Shown here: positions 1-5,711 of the stretch, one piece after another | How positions within the stretch are numbered: position 1 is the stretch's first letter | Layout of the letters: the number at the start of each line of letters is the position of its first letter | Origin: Planctomycetaceae bacterium | Lineage (GTDB): Bacteria; Planctomycetota; Planctomycetia; Pirellulales; Thermoguttaceae | DNA length: 5,739 bases | Direction: 5' to 3' | NCBI GenBank assembly: GCA_009783865.1 | Contig: WRCR01000277.1 | Coordinates: 1-5,739 of the forward strand | The notes under the pieces: model-generated | Database searches by the model: none | Told to the model about the DNA's origin: nothing | Seen by the model: only the letters and a program-made list of their open reading frames with translations | Translations under genes and position numbers: made by a program

Positions 1-59
1 ACCGATTGTTTGCCGGAATAGTTGTATTAAAAACCATCTTATAAAACAAACTGAATGTT

Positions 60-2219
60 ATGACGCGATTATATTATTTATTACTGGTAATGACAGCATT
101 ATGCGTAAATCCCTGTCAAGCAGAATCCATACATATTCGGAGTATCGCAGCACTTGCCGAAAGAATACAGCCCGGTTTGTCGCAGCATTTTACATTTGAA
201 CTTACGGCTGACCTTGTTGAAAAATTTGAAATAAGCACTGTCGATAAAAAGACAGCAATCAGGGGCAGTACGCCGAACAGCATCACTGCCGGACTGGGCT
301 GGTATTTGAAATATCATTGCAACTCTGGAACTTTCTGGACAGTAAAACGCAACCCGATTCCTATACCATTGCCGACAGTCGCTCAAACGATAGTACGCCA
401 AACTTCGATGAAGCATCGGTATTATATGAATTATTGTGTGGACAAATATAATTACCGATACTGGGACTGGACGCGATGGGAACAGGAAATCGACTGGATG
501 GCTTTGAACGGCGTGAATATCGGATTGGTTATCATAGACCGCGGTGCTGTCTTGCATAAAGTCGTTGAATCCTACGGCGTTAATGAGACCGTTAATAGAT
601 ATTACGGCGATGCGATTATGCCGCCAGCGCAGTTTCATTTTCAATTACATGAATATGAAAGAGCGCAACTTGACCGGCGTATCCGTCTGCAACAAGATGT
701 GATTGCACGTATGCGGGAGTTAGGGATTCAACCTTTACTGGACGGCTTCAAAGGAATAGCTCCTCGGCAATTGGCAGACACACTGAAAGATGTCCGTTTC
801 AAAGACGGCGGAGAATGGGGTGGAGAACCCAAGGAACCTTTTATTGAAGCGACCGACCCTTTTTTTGAAGAATTTGGAGCAAAGTATTACCAGCAGCAGA
901 AAAAACTGTATGGCGACCAATGTTTCATCGCCGCCGACCCTGTAGTCGAAGGCAGTGCTCCTCAAACGGACATCGGCGAACTTGGTTTGAAAATTCAAAA
1001 TCAGATTCTGGAAGCATACCCCAACGCCATTTGGGTGCTTCAAGGATGGCAGGCAAATCCAAGGGATGGACTTTTAAGGAAGACAAATCCTCAACGGACC
1101 TTAATACTGGATTTGTGGTGCGAACAACGACCGCAATGGCGTAAAAGAGATATTTATGCCGGCACTCCCTGGGTGTGGAGTATTATCAATAATTTTGGCG
1201 GAAGAACGGGAATGTACGGCAATTTGGATAATATTTTTGTTCAGCAGATAGAGTCAAAATCACAGCCGCAGGGTAAATTTCTCTGCGGAGTCGGTGCTCT
1301 CCTAGAAGGATTAGAAAACAATCCGGTGGTCTATAATGCATTATTTGAATCCGCGTGGATGGACACAAAGCCCGATATGCGGCTTTGGCTGCGGGATTAC
1401 GCTAAAAGCCGTTATGGTAAATCGAATAAGCACATAGAAAAAGCATGGGAGATTTTATATGAAAAGGTCTACAGTGCGTCAATAACAAATGCCCAACAAG
1501 GTCCAACAGAAAATATTATGTGTGCAAGACCAAAGTTAAAAATTGACAGGGTATCTTCATGGGGAACGGCAATTCCGTATTTTACAAATAAGGACTTAAT
1601 TCCTGCATGGGATGAAATGCTTTCTGCTGCCGAAGAATTGGGAGATAGTGACGGTTATCAGTTGGATTTAGCAGAACTGACTAGAGAAATACTAAGCAAC
1701 TATGCCTGGGAACTTTACCCAAAGGTGATTGCAGCACATCAGCAAGGCAATCAGAAGGAATTTGGCATACTTGCTGAACAATTCCTCGAGTTGTTTGACG
1801 AGATGGAGATGGTTTTATCCACGCGAAAGGAATTTATGGTTGGTCCCTGGATTGAAACACACCGTAACTGGGGGCAAAATGAGAAGGAAAAAAGATACTT
1901 TGAAAAGGCGGCAAAGACCTTCATCACTGTTTTGGGTGGCAAGCCCTTTTCCGAAACGGGCAAGTTGCATGATTATTCATATCGGGCATGGTCGGGAATA
2001 ATGACAGATTTATACAAAGCACGGTTTGAAACATATTTCAGAGAATTGCGAAAGGCAACTGATAAAAAGAGCGAACCGAACATTGATTGGTATGATTTTG
2101 ATTATAAGTGGACGGCAACACCGCACAATTACGCATTGGAACCATCAGGTTCTACTGCTGATGCCTGTAAAATCTTACATAGCAAATATGGTAAAAATAT
2201 CAACTCCGACGGAAGATAA
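60..2219 (+). CDS. Exported alpha-N-acetylglucosaminidase, GH89 (NAGLU family)
   Basis: Predicted to remove terminal alpha-linked N-acetylglucosamine from glycans outside the cytoplasm. The 719-residue product starts with a Sec-type signal peptide (Arg3, hydrophobic core about 4-16, likely cleavage after CQA near residue 21). The GH89 architecture follows: a small N-terminal domain to about 110, a TIM barrel about 115-440, and a helical C-terminal domain to the end. Family landmarks are WDWTRWEQEIDWMALNGVN (135-153), VLQGW (326-330), NNFGG (377-381) and NPVVY (421-425). By comparison with remembered human NAGLU, Glu297 (AADPVVE) matches the acid/base (human Glu316) and Glu416 (GALLEG) the nucleophile (human Glu446). 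Length is near that of human NAGLU, so the gene looks complete. Oddities are that GQE of the usual GQEA motif reads DRG (160-162), and the GHVP stretch reads KGIAP (231-235). The ATG at 60 is preferred over the one at 90 because it gives the signal peptide its basic N-region. No Shine-Dalgarno site is visible. Family call strong, exact substrate uncertain. Confidence 0.9.
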   Translation: MTRLYYLLLVMTALCVNPCQAESIHIRSIAALAERIQPGLSQHFTFELTADLVEKFEISTVDKKTAIRGSTPNSITAGLGWYLKYHCNSGTFWTVKRNPIPIPLPTVAQTIVRQTSMKHRYYMNYCVDKYNYRYWDWTRWEQEIDWMALNGVNIGLVIIDRGAVLHKVVESYGVNETVNRYYGDAIMPPAQFHFQLHEYERAQLDRRIRLQQDVIARMRELGIQPLLDGFKGIAPRQLADTLKDVRFKDGGEWGGEPKEPFIEATDPFFEEFGAKYYQQQKKLYGDQCFIAADPVVEGSAPQTDIGELGLKIQNQILEAYPNAIWVLQGWQANPRDGLLRKTNPQRTLILDLWCEQRPQWRKRDIYAGTPWVWSIINNFGGRTGMYGNLDNIFVQQIESKSQPQGKFLCGVGALLEGLENNPVVYNALFESAWMDTKPDMRLWLRDYAKSRYGKSNKHIEKAWEILYEKVYSASITNAQQGPTENIMCARPKLKIDRVSSWGTAIPYFTNKDLIPAWDEMLSAAEELGDSDGYQLDLAELTREILSNYAWELYPKVIAAHQQGNQKEFGILAEQFLELFDEMEMVLSTRKEFMVGPWIETHRNWGQNEKEKRYFEKAAKTFITVLGGKPFSETGKLHDYSYRAWSGIMTDLYKARFETYFRELRKATDKKSEPNIDWYDFDYKWTATPHNYALEPSGSTADACKILHSKYGKNINSDGR

Positions 2220-3087
2220 TCTGGACGAAGTTTTAGAGTTTGCCTTTCGGCATCTGCCGGTGCCGGAACGCAATATAAGAATACTATCGATACTCGAACA
2301 GCACAAGAACGGACGTGTTCCGCTCGAAGGAATCTTCGTTGCCGAAAATGATGCCGGTATTGTCGATGTTCTGTTTTCACAGCCGAGGAAGGATTGCGGT
2401 GTGATGCTCTGGGTACCGTCATTGCTCGAAAGTTGTCCCGCTGATGTTTTGTTTGAACCGTTTGTCGAATACTGCCGAAAAAATGATTTTCAGGCAGCAC
2501 TTGCATTGGCAGATAATCGACAGACGTTTAATGTGACGAAGTTCGTGAAGAACGGGCAGTTTGAATATCTTTCGGATTTGGTACATTTTGCGGTGCAAGT
2601 CCATCCGGTATTACCGGCATATTTTTCGGAGACCTGTTATTTTCAACCGCTTTGCGGTAAAATAGACGAAGAAAAACGGTTAGAAAGAGTTGTTCAGGAA
2701 ACATATAACGGAACGTTGGATTTTCCCCGATTAATGGGGGCGTTTCCTGTCGATAAAGTAATTGAGGGATACCGGTTGGACGGGCTGTATCTGCGTAAAC
2801 TTTGGTTTTTCGTGCAGGATGAAAATAGAAACGACATCGGTGTTTTGCTGCTTGCCGACTGTTCGGAATACCTCGAAATCATGTACATGGGATTGACGGC
2901 GGAAGTTCGCGGACACGGACTGGCGAAGGAAGTAATCCGGTTTGCGCTGTCAGTTGCGAAAGAACTGGGTTATAAATTGTTGACCGCCGCTGCCGATGAA
3001 CGAAACAAACCGGCAATGCGGGCTTACATCGGACAAGGATTTCAAGCGTGGGACAGAAAAAAAATCTTCGTCCGTTTTTTCCGTTAG
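2188..3087 (+). CDS. Tandem GNAT-fold N-acetyltransferase, substrate unknown
   Basis: Predicted cytoplasmic acetyl-CoA-dependent N-acetyltransferase of 299 residues with two GNAT-like halves. The C-terminal half (about 150-299) carries the acetyl-CoA-binding motif A, RGHGLA (241-246), after a beta-4-like strand (LEIMYMGL). It ends with N273-x-P-A-M-x-x-Y280-x-x-x-GF, the typical motif B region with the usual tyrosine. The N-terminal half (about 1-140) has the strand order of a GNAT fold and ends in KNGQFEYLSDLVHF, like the last GNAT strands. It lacks the R/Q-x-x-G-x-G/A loop and is probably a degenerate, non-catalytic domain. The reading frame is open upstream to an ATG at 2026, deep inside the glycosidase gene. 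I chose 2188 because the domain begins almost at once (MVKISTPTEDNLDEVL). The ATG at 2161 is the main alternative, and neither has a good ribosome site. The start overlaps the preceding gene by 32 bases, suggesting co-transcription and translational coupling. The substrate cannot be read from the sequence. Confidence 0.85.
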   Translation: MVKISTPTEDNLDEVLEFAFRHLPVPERNIRILSILEQHKNGRVPLEGIFVAENDAGIVDVLFSQPRKDCGVMLWVPSLLESCPADVLFEPFVEYCRKNDFQAALALADNRQTFNVTKFVKNGQFEYLSDLVHFAVQVHPVLPAYFSETCYFQPLCGKIDEEKRLERVVQETYNGTLDFPRLMGAFPVDKVIEGYRLDGLYLRKLWFFVQDENRNDIGVLLLADCSEYLEIMYMGLTAEVRGHGLAKEVIRFALSVAKELGYKLLTAAADERNKPAMRAYIGQGFQAWDRKKIFVRFFR

Positions 3088-3093
3088 CGGTGT

Positions 3094-3099
3094 TATAAT
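3094..3099 (+). promoter_or_regulatory. Extended -10 promoter for the EF-hand gene
   Basis: A perfect TATAAT hexamer is preceded by TG one base upstream (TGTTATAAT, 3091-3099), the extended -10 form of a sigma70-type promoter. No good -35 box lies at the standard distance, which an extended -10 can tolerate. It sits just 6 bases after the acetyltransferase stop and predicts transcription starting near 3106, giving an untranslated leader of about 50 bases before the ATG at 3156. The EF-hand gene is therefore probably its own unit. Confidence 0.6.
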
Positions 3100-3145
3100 G
3101 TACTATTGCGTAATATTGCTGCGGACAAAGAAAATATAATTGATT

Positions 3146-3149
3146 GGGG
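3146..3149 (+). promoter_or_regulatory. Possible ribosome binding site GGGG deciding the EF-hand start
   Basis: The run GGGG, followed by A at 3150... in the context ATTGGGGACTAAAATG, lies about 6-7 bases before the ATG at 3156. A TTG codon at 3144 is also in frame, but using it would put this G-run inside the gene and leave TTG without a site. This favours the ATG at 3156. Confidence 0.4.
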
Positions 3150-3155
3150 ACTAAA

Positions 3156-4670
3156 ATGTTTTACCACAGTCGGACAATTGCTGTTTTTACAGTTCTGCTT
3201 GCCGTACTCTCTGTGCAGTTGTTTTCGGGACAGTTATTTTCGCAGGACTTCGGCGGACGCTCCCGTGACGGCGGCAGAGGTCCCGGTATGGGTCCCGGCG
3301 GCGGACAACAACCGTGGATGCGCGGCGGCACAGACGGCGGAAGAGTGGGAATGAGACCGCCCGGAGGTCAACCCGGAGGACAACCCCCGTGGGGAAGCGG
3401 TCAACCGCCTTGGATGAACAGAGGCGGCACACCACAACAGGGCGGCGGGCAGAACGAAGCAGACCGTAATGAACGCGTCCTCGGCATGCTTCGGGCTATG
3501 GATACCAACGGAAACGGCATACTCGAACCCAATGAAGTTCCCGAATACCGCAGACAGTTTGTCAATGCTATGGTGTCTCGTCTCGGCGGAGACCCTAACA
3601 GACCGATAAATCTCAATGATTTGGCAAGGCGCGCGTCGGCGGCAAGCGGCTCCAATTCGGCTGCAAGTACGCCTCGTCCTGCCGGTTCGACTTCGACAAG
3701 CAATAGAAATACGGCTGACCCGCTGGTTCCATATTTCGGGGAAAAGGAACCGGCAAAACCTCCCGTGCTTGAGTTCGGACAGCGTGAACCGGTACAGAGA
3801 GTGGCGGCAATTAGTTCTCCTCCTGTGGTGCTTAGTCAGTCCGACCAGATTCTCCGCTCGGCGCGGGATATAATGAACAAACACGACAAGAACAAAAACG
3901 GCACGCTGGACAAAGACAAAGGCGAATGGGTTGGTTTGCCCTTTAATGCAGATAGAGCCGATAAAAACCGGGACGGCAGGATTTCAATGGCGGAATTGAT
4001 AAGCGCGCTTGGCGGACAGTCCGGTGCCTCCGTCGGTGCCGCCGCAGTTGTAACGAAGTCCTCGACTCCTTACGACCGGCTTCCGCCGGGCATGCCCGAC
4101 TGGTTCATTGAGCGGGATAAAAATCGGGACGGTCAACTGACGATGGTGGAATGGGCAAACGGGCAGCCGTGGACGGAAGCAATGGCTGACGAATTCCTTT
4201 TTCTGGACAAAAACAACGACGGATTAGTAACAGTTGCCGAAGTATTTGAGACATTGAAACAAGTGGACGAAGAAAAACGTCTCAAAGAAGAACAAGCCCA
4301 GCGTGAAAGAGAACGCTTGCAAGGCGTTGGAAATACAGCCGTTGCCGCAACTGCACAACCGGCGGGAACTCCGGCACCAACACAGCCGGCACCGGAAGGA
4401 CAAGCGGCAACATCACCGCCGAGTTCGCCGCAGGGAACTCCGGTTGTACAAAGCGGTCAACCGCAGCCCGTTGCGCCGTCATCAACATCGCCGTCGCAAA
4501 CTGCACCGGCTGGACCGGGTTGGCGGCCGGGAGCAGCGGTACCGACATCAGCACCGTCAACTGCACCGTATTCCGGCGGAAGTTCTCCGAATAATAGACC
4601 AAACCAGTATAGTCCCGGCGGTTCCCGCAACGACGCTAACCGCAATTCGAGATATGGAAGGGCAAGGTAA
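3156..4670 (+). CDS. Secreted five-EF-hand calcium-binding protein, function unknown
   Basis: A 504-residue exported protein from the ATG at 3156. It has an N-terminal signal peptide (MFYHSR, then a hydrophobic stretch about 7-22, cleavage likely near residues 25-30). Next comes a Gly/Pro/Gln-rich segment (about 31-100) with repeated QPPW and GGQP pieces. Five EF-hand loops follow: 116-127 (DTNGNGILEPNE), 244-255 (DKNKNGTLDKDK), 269-280 (DKNRDGRISMAE), 321-332 (DKNRDGQLTMVE) and 351-362 (DKNNDGLVTVAE). Four have the acidic position 12; the second has Lys there, with a Glu two residues later. A charged, coiled-coil-like helix (about 370-390, rich in E, K, Q and R) leads to a Pro/Ser/Thr/Gln/Gly tail and a basic C-terminus (NRNSRYGRAR). 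Calcium binding is well supported, and export is likely. The role is unknown; structural, adhesive or cell-surface function would be guesses. The low-complexity flanks explain the higher GC. Secreted EF-hand proteins of this style are common in planctomycetes. Confidence 0.87.
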   Translation: MFYHSRTIAVFTVLLAVLSVQLFSGQLFSQDFGGRSRDGGRGPGMGPGGGQQPWMRGGTDGGRVGMRPPGGQPGGQPPWGSGQPPWMNRGGTPQQGGGQNEADRNERVLGMLRAMDTNGNGILEPNEVPEYRRQFVNAMVSRLGGDPNRPINLNDLARRASAASGSNSAASTPRPAGSTSTSNRNTADPLVPYFGEKEPAKPPVLEFGQREPVQRVAAISSPPVVLSQSDQILRSARDIMNKHDKNKNGTLDKDKGEWVGLPFNADRADKNRDGRISMAELISALGGQSGASVGAAAVVTKSSTPYDRLPPGMPDWFIERDKNRDGQLTMVEWANGQPWTEAMADEFLFLDKNNDGLVTVAEVFETLKQVDEEKRLKEEQAQRERERLQGVGNTAVAATAQPAGTPAPTQPAPEGQAATSPPSSPQGTPVVQSGQPQPVAPSSTSPSQTAPAGPGWRPGAAVPTSAPSTAPYSGGSSPNNRPNQYSPGGSRNDANRNSRYGRAR

Positions 4671-4732
4671 GCCGCGTCTTTCGTGAAACCATGAAATAAT
4701 GTTTTCCACTCGCTCTAGTAGTTCGTATTGAT
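4671..4732. other. Short gap between convergent genes
   Basis: The EF-hand gene (+) and the dehydratase gene (-) end 62 bases apart. I see only a weak TTTC/GAAA complementarity near 4680-4690, and no GC-rich hairpin followed by a T-run on either strand. Termination here may be Rho-dependent, or transcripts may run into each other. Confidence 0.5.
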
Positions 4733-5206
4733 TTATTGATACTGATATAAAATCCGAAATTTCTGTCTCAACTCGGCAATCACTTTTTCGTCTGTTGACC
4801 GCAGTTCCGGTTTGTTGTCGGCAGTGTTATAAGCACAGAGAACGAGTTGCGCTTTCAGATTCGTTTGTCCGTCCACCGAACCTTCTGTTTTTAATGTAGT
4901 AAGATTTCCTTCCTGCTTTGTGATGACGGCAGTCAGCGTAAGTGTTTGTCCCGGTTGAACAAAACGGGCGTATTTAACGTTCTTTGCTTCTTTCAAAACA
5001 ACGATGCTGTGGGCAAAGTCCTCCGAAACCCGAATTAACCAAGCCGATGCCTGCGTCAACGCTTCCAGCATTAAAACGCCGGGCATTACCGGAAACTTCG
5101 GAAAATGGTCTTGCAGATATTCCTCGGCAAGCGAAAGCGATTTAACCACTGTTATTTGTTTGTTCGGCTCAAGCGAAACGATTCTATCTACTAACGAAAA
5201 GTGCAT
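4733..5206 (-). CDS. FabZ-family 3-hydroxyacyl-[ACP] dehydratase (hotdog fold)
   Basis: Predicted to dehydrate (3R)-3-hydroxyacyl-ACP to trans-2-enoyl-ACP in fatty-acid or related acyl-chain synthesis in the cytoplasm. The 157-residue product carries the FabZ signature HFPKFPVMPGVLMLEAL at residues 34-50. His34 and Glu48 are 14 apart, as are the catalytic His49 and Glu63 of known FabZ enzymes. Later strands (KYARFVQPGQTLTL, GSVDGQTNLKAQLVL) match the hotdog sheet. The N-terminus is shorter than in E. coli FabZ: it begins at MHFSLVDRI, equivalent to the LLVDRV segment, so the leading LPHR part is missing. This short form is one I associate with planctomycetes, where several paralogues can coexist, so a role outside housekeeping fatty-acid synthesis is possible and I give no symbol. 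The frame stays open for 72 codons upstream to an ATG at 5422, but that part does not resemble the family. The chosen ATG at 5206 lacks a clear ribosome site. Confidence 0.88.
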   Translation of the reverse strand: MHFSLVDRIVSLEPNKQITVVKSLSLAEEYLQDHFPKFPVMPGVLMLEALTQASAWLIRVSEDFAHSIVVLKEAKNVKYARFVQPGQTLTLTAVITKQEGNLTTLKTEGSVDGQTNLKAQLVLCAYNTADNKPELRSTDEKVIAELRQKFRILYQYQ

Positions 5207-5250
5207 ATCAGGAAAGGTTGTACGAGTTTGAAATATGAAAACATGTTGGT

Positions 5251-5256
5251 ATTTTA
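5251..5256 (-). promoter_or_regulatory. Weak candidate -10 box for the dehydratase gene
   Basis: On the minus strand GTGTAAAATACC contains TAAAAT, one mismatch from TATAAT, about 45 bases before the ATG at 5206. An A-rich tract lies just upstream, but there is no recognisable -35 box. The AT-rich repeats at 5429-5460 also contain TAAAAT on this strand and are an alternative. Either is only suggestive. Confidence 0.25.
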
Positions 5257-5428
5257 CACGATTTTTTTGCTTTTGCGAGTTAGTACCGCCGGTTATCAGT
5301 CCGATTGCAAGTTTCCCCGTCCCCACCCAGAACCACCTAACATCAAGCCCTGAATTAAAAAAATTTTTCGACGCAACCGCTTGAAAACAAAACACTTCCG
5401 AACATTGTATCATTTTGCACATGGTGAC

Positions 5429-5460
5429 TACCTATTTTAACGTTATTTTACCTATTTTAA
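5429..5460. repeat. 12-bp direct repeat TACCTATTTTAA, two copies, 20-bp period
   Basis: TACCTATTTTAA occurs exactly at 5429-5440 and 5449-5460, separated by CGTTATTT. The 20-bp repeat distance is close to two helical turns, so a dimeric protein could bind both copies on one DNA face. On the minus strand each copy reads TTAAAATAGGTA and includes a -10-like TAAAAT. It lies about 220 bases upstream of the dehydratase start. A regulatory role is inference only. Confidence 0.6.
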
Positions 5461-5466
5461 TATTTA

Positions 5467-5489
5467 GTGGTGAGTTGCGAGTGGCAAGC
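5467..5489. repeat. Degenerate heptamer tandem repeat (GTGGCGA-like), about 3 units
   Basis: Three consecutive 7-base units read GTGGTGA, GTTGCGA and GTGGCAA, followed by GC. Each differs by one or two bases from a GTGGCGA consensus. Short tandem heptamers of this kind occur between genes in several bacterial groups, such as the STRR repeats of cyanobacteria. With three imperfect units the array is modest evidence by itself. Confidence 0.45.
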
Positions 5490-5567
5490 AATGATAGCGC
5501 AGGGCGTAAACCCGCGACCCGCAACGCGCAAATTCTAATAACCCCGTCAACGTTGGCAAGAGCAAAA

Positions 5568-5655
5568 AGTACCGCCTTCGGAGACGGCAGACGGCAGATA
5601 GCAGACGGCAGTTTAGCGGCGGTCTATAAGACCGCCGATTATTTAGGGCGGTACT
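5568..5655. repeat. Nested inverted repeat: 9-bp outer arms, 8-bp inner hairpin
   Basis: The outer arms AGTACCGCC (5568-5576) and GGCGGTACT (5647-5655) are perfectly complementary over 9 bp. Inside lies a perfect 8-bp hairpin, CGGCGGTC (5617-5624) and GACCGCCG (5630-5637), with loop TATAA. The 6-mer ACCGCC/GGCGGT thus occurs four times in alternating orientation (5571, 5618, 5631, 5647), allowing more than one pairing. On the minus strand the last arm runs into TTTTT (bases 5564-5568), so a leftward transcript would end in stem plus T-run. Confidence 0.65.
5582..5611. repeat. Heptamer tandem repeat AGACGGC, four units
   Basis: Four 7-base units in a row read AGACGGC (5582), AGACGGC (5589), AGATAGC (5596) and AGACGGC (5603), ending with AG. 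Three are identical and one has two changes. The array sits in the loop of the nested inverted repeat and differs in sequence from the heptamers at 5467. It is short-period tandem DNA, not CRISPR, having no spacers. Confidence 0.75.
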
Positions 5656-5691
5656 CTGCCGAAACTTGCGGCTCTTGAAGACGGAGTACCG
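5649..5691. repeat. Second nested inverted repeat sharing an arm with the first
   Basis: CGGTACTC (5649-5656) and GAGTACCG (5684-5691) form a perfect 8-bp inverted repeat. It encloses a small hairpin, GCCG (5658-5661) and CGGC (5669-5672), with loop AAACTTG. The left arm overlaps the right outer arm of the inverted repeat starting at 5568, so the two long stems cannot form together in one molecule. Confidence 0.55.
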
Positions 5692-5711
5692 GCTAGAGCA
5701 TATCAGTAATT

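Larger units (their letters stand above)
5564..5655 (-). terminator. Possible intrinsic terminator for a leftward transcript
   Basis: Read on the minus strand, AGTACCGCC pairs with GGCGGTACT and is followed directly by a T-run (GGCGGTACTTTTTGC). A second hairpin sits in the 70-base loop. The long loop is unusual for an intrinsic terminator and the T-run is short. If real, it would end a gene beyond the right edge and separate it from the dehydratase gene. Confidence 0.25.

Noticed and set aside
99..644. Minus-strand open frame of 181 codons inside the glycosidase gene
   Set aside because: It lies fully within a well-supported GH89 coding region and its translation shows no recognisable motif.
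3144..3155. TTG start for the EF-hand protein
   Set aside because: The ATG at 3156 has a G-rich stretch at suitable distance and gives a normal signal peptide. The TTG would add only four residues with no site of its own.
3234..3884. Minus-strand open frame of 216 codons opposite the EF-hand gene
   Set aside because: It is the shadow of a GC-rich Gly/Pro-coding region on the other strand. The product is Arg/Ser/His-rich with no family resemblance, whereas the plus strand encodes clear EF-hands.
3870..4260. Dockerin module suggested by the repeated calcium loops
   Set aside because: The loops are flanked by full EF-hand helices and spaced irregularly (25, 52 and 30 residues between loop starts), not as the two roughly 22-residue repeats of a dockerin.
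4303..4686. Plus-strand frame of 127 codons over the EF-hand protein tail
   Set aside because: Its His/Arg/Gln-rich product is the expected frame-shifted reading of a Pro/Thr/Gln-rich repeat segment.
5582..5611. CRISPR-like repeat
   Set aside because: The 7-base units are directly adjacent with no spacers, and no cas gene is present.
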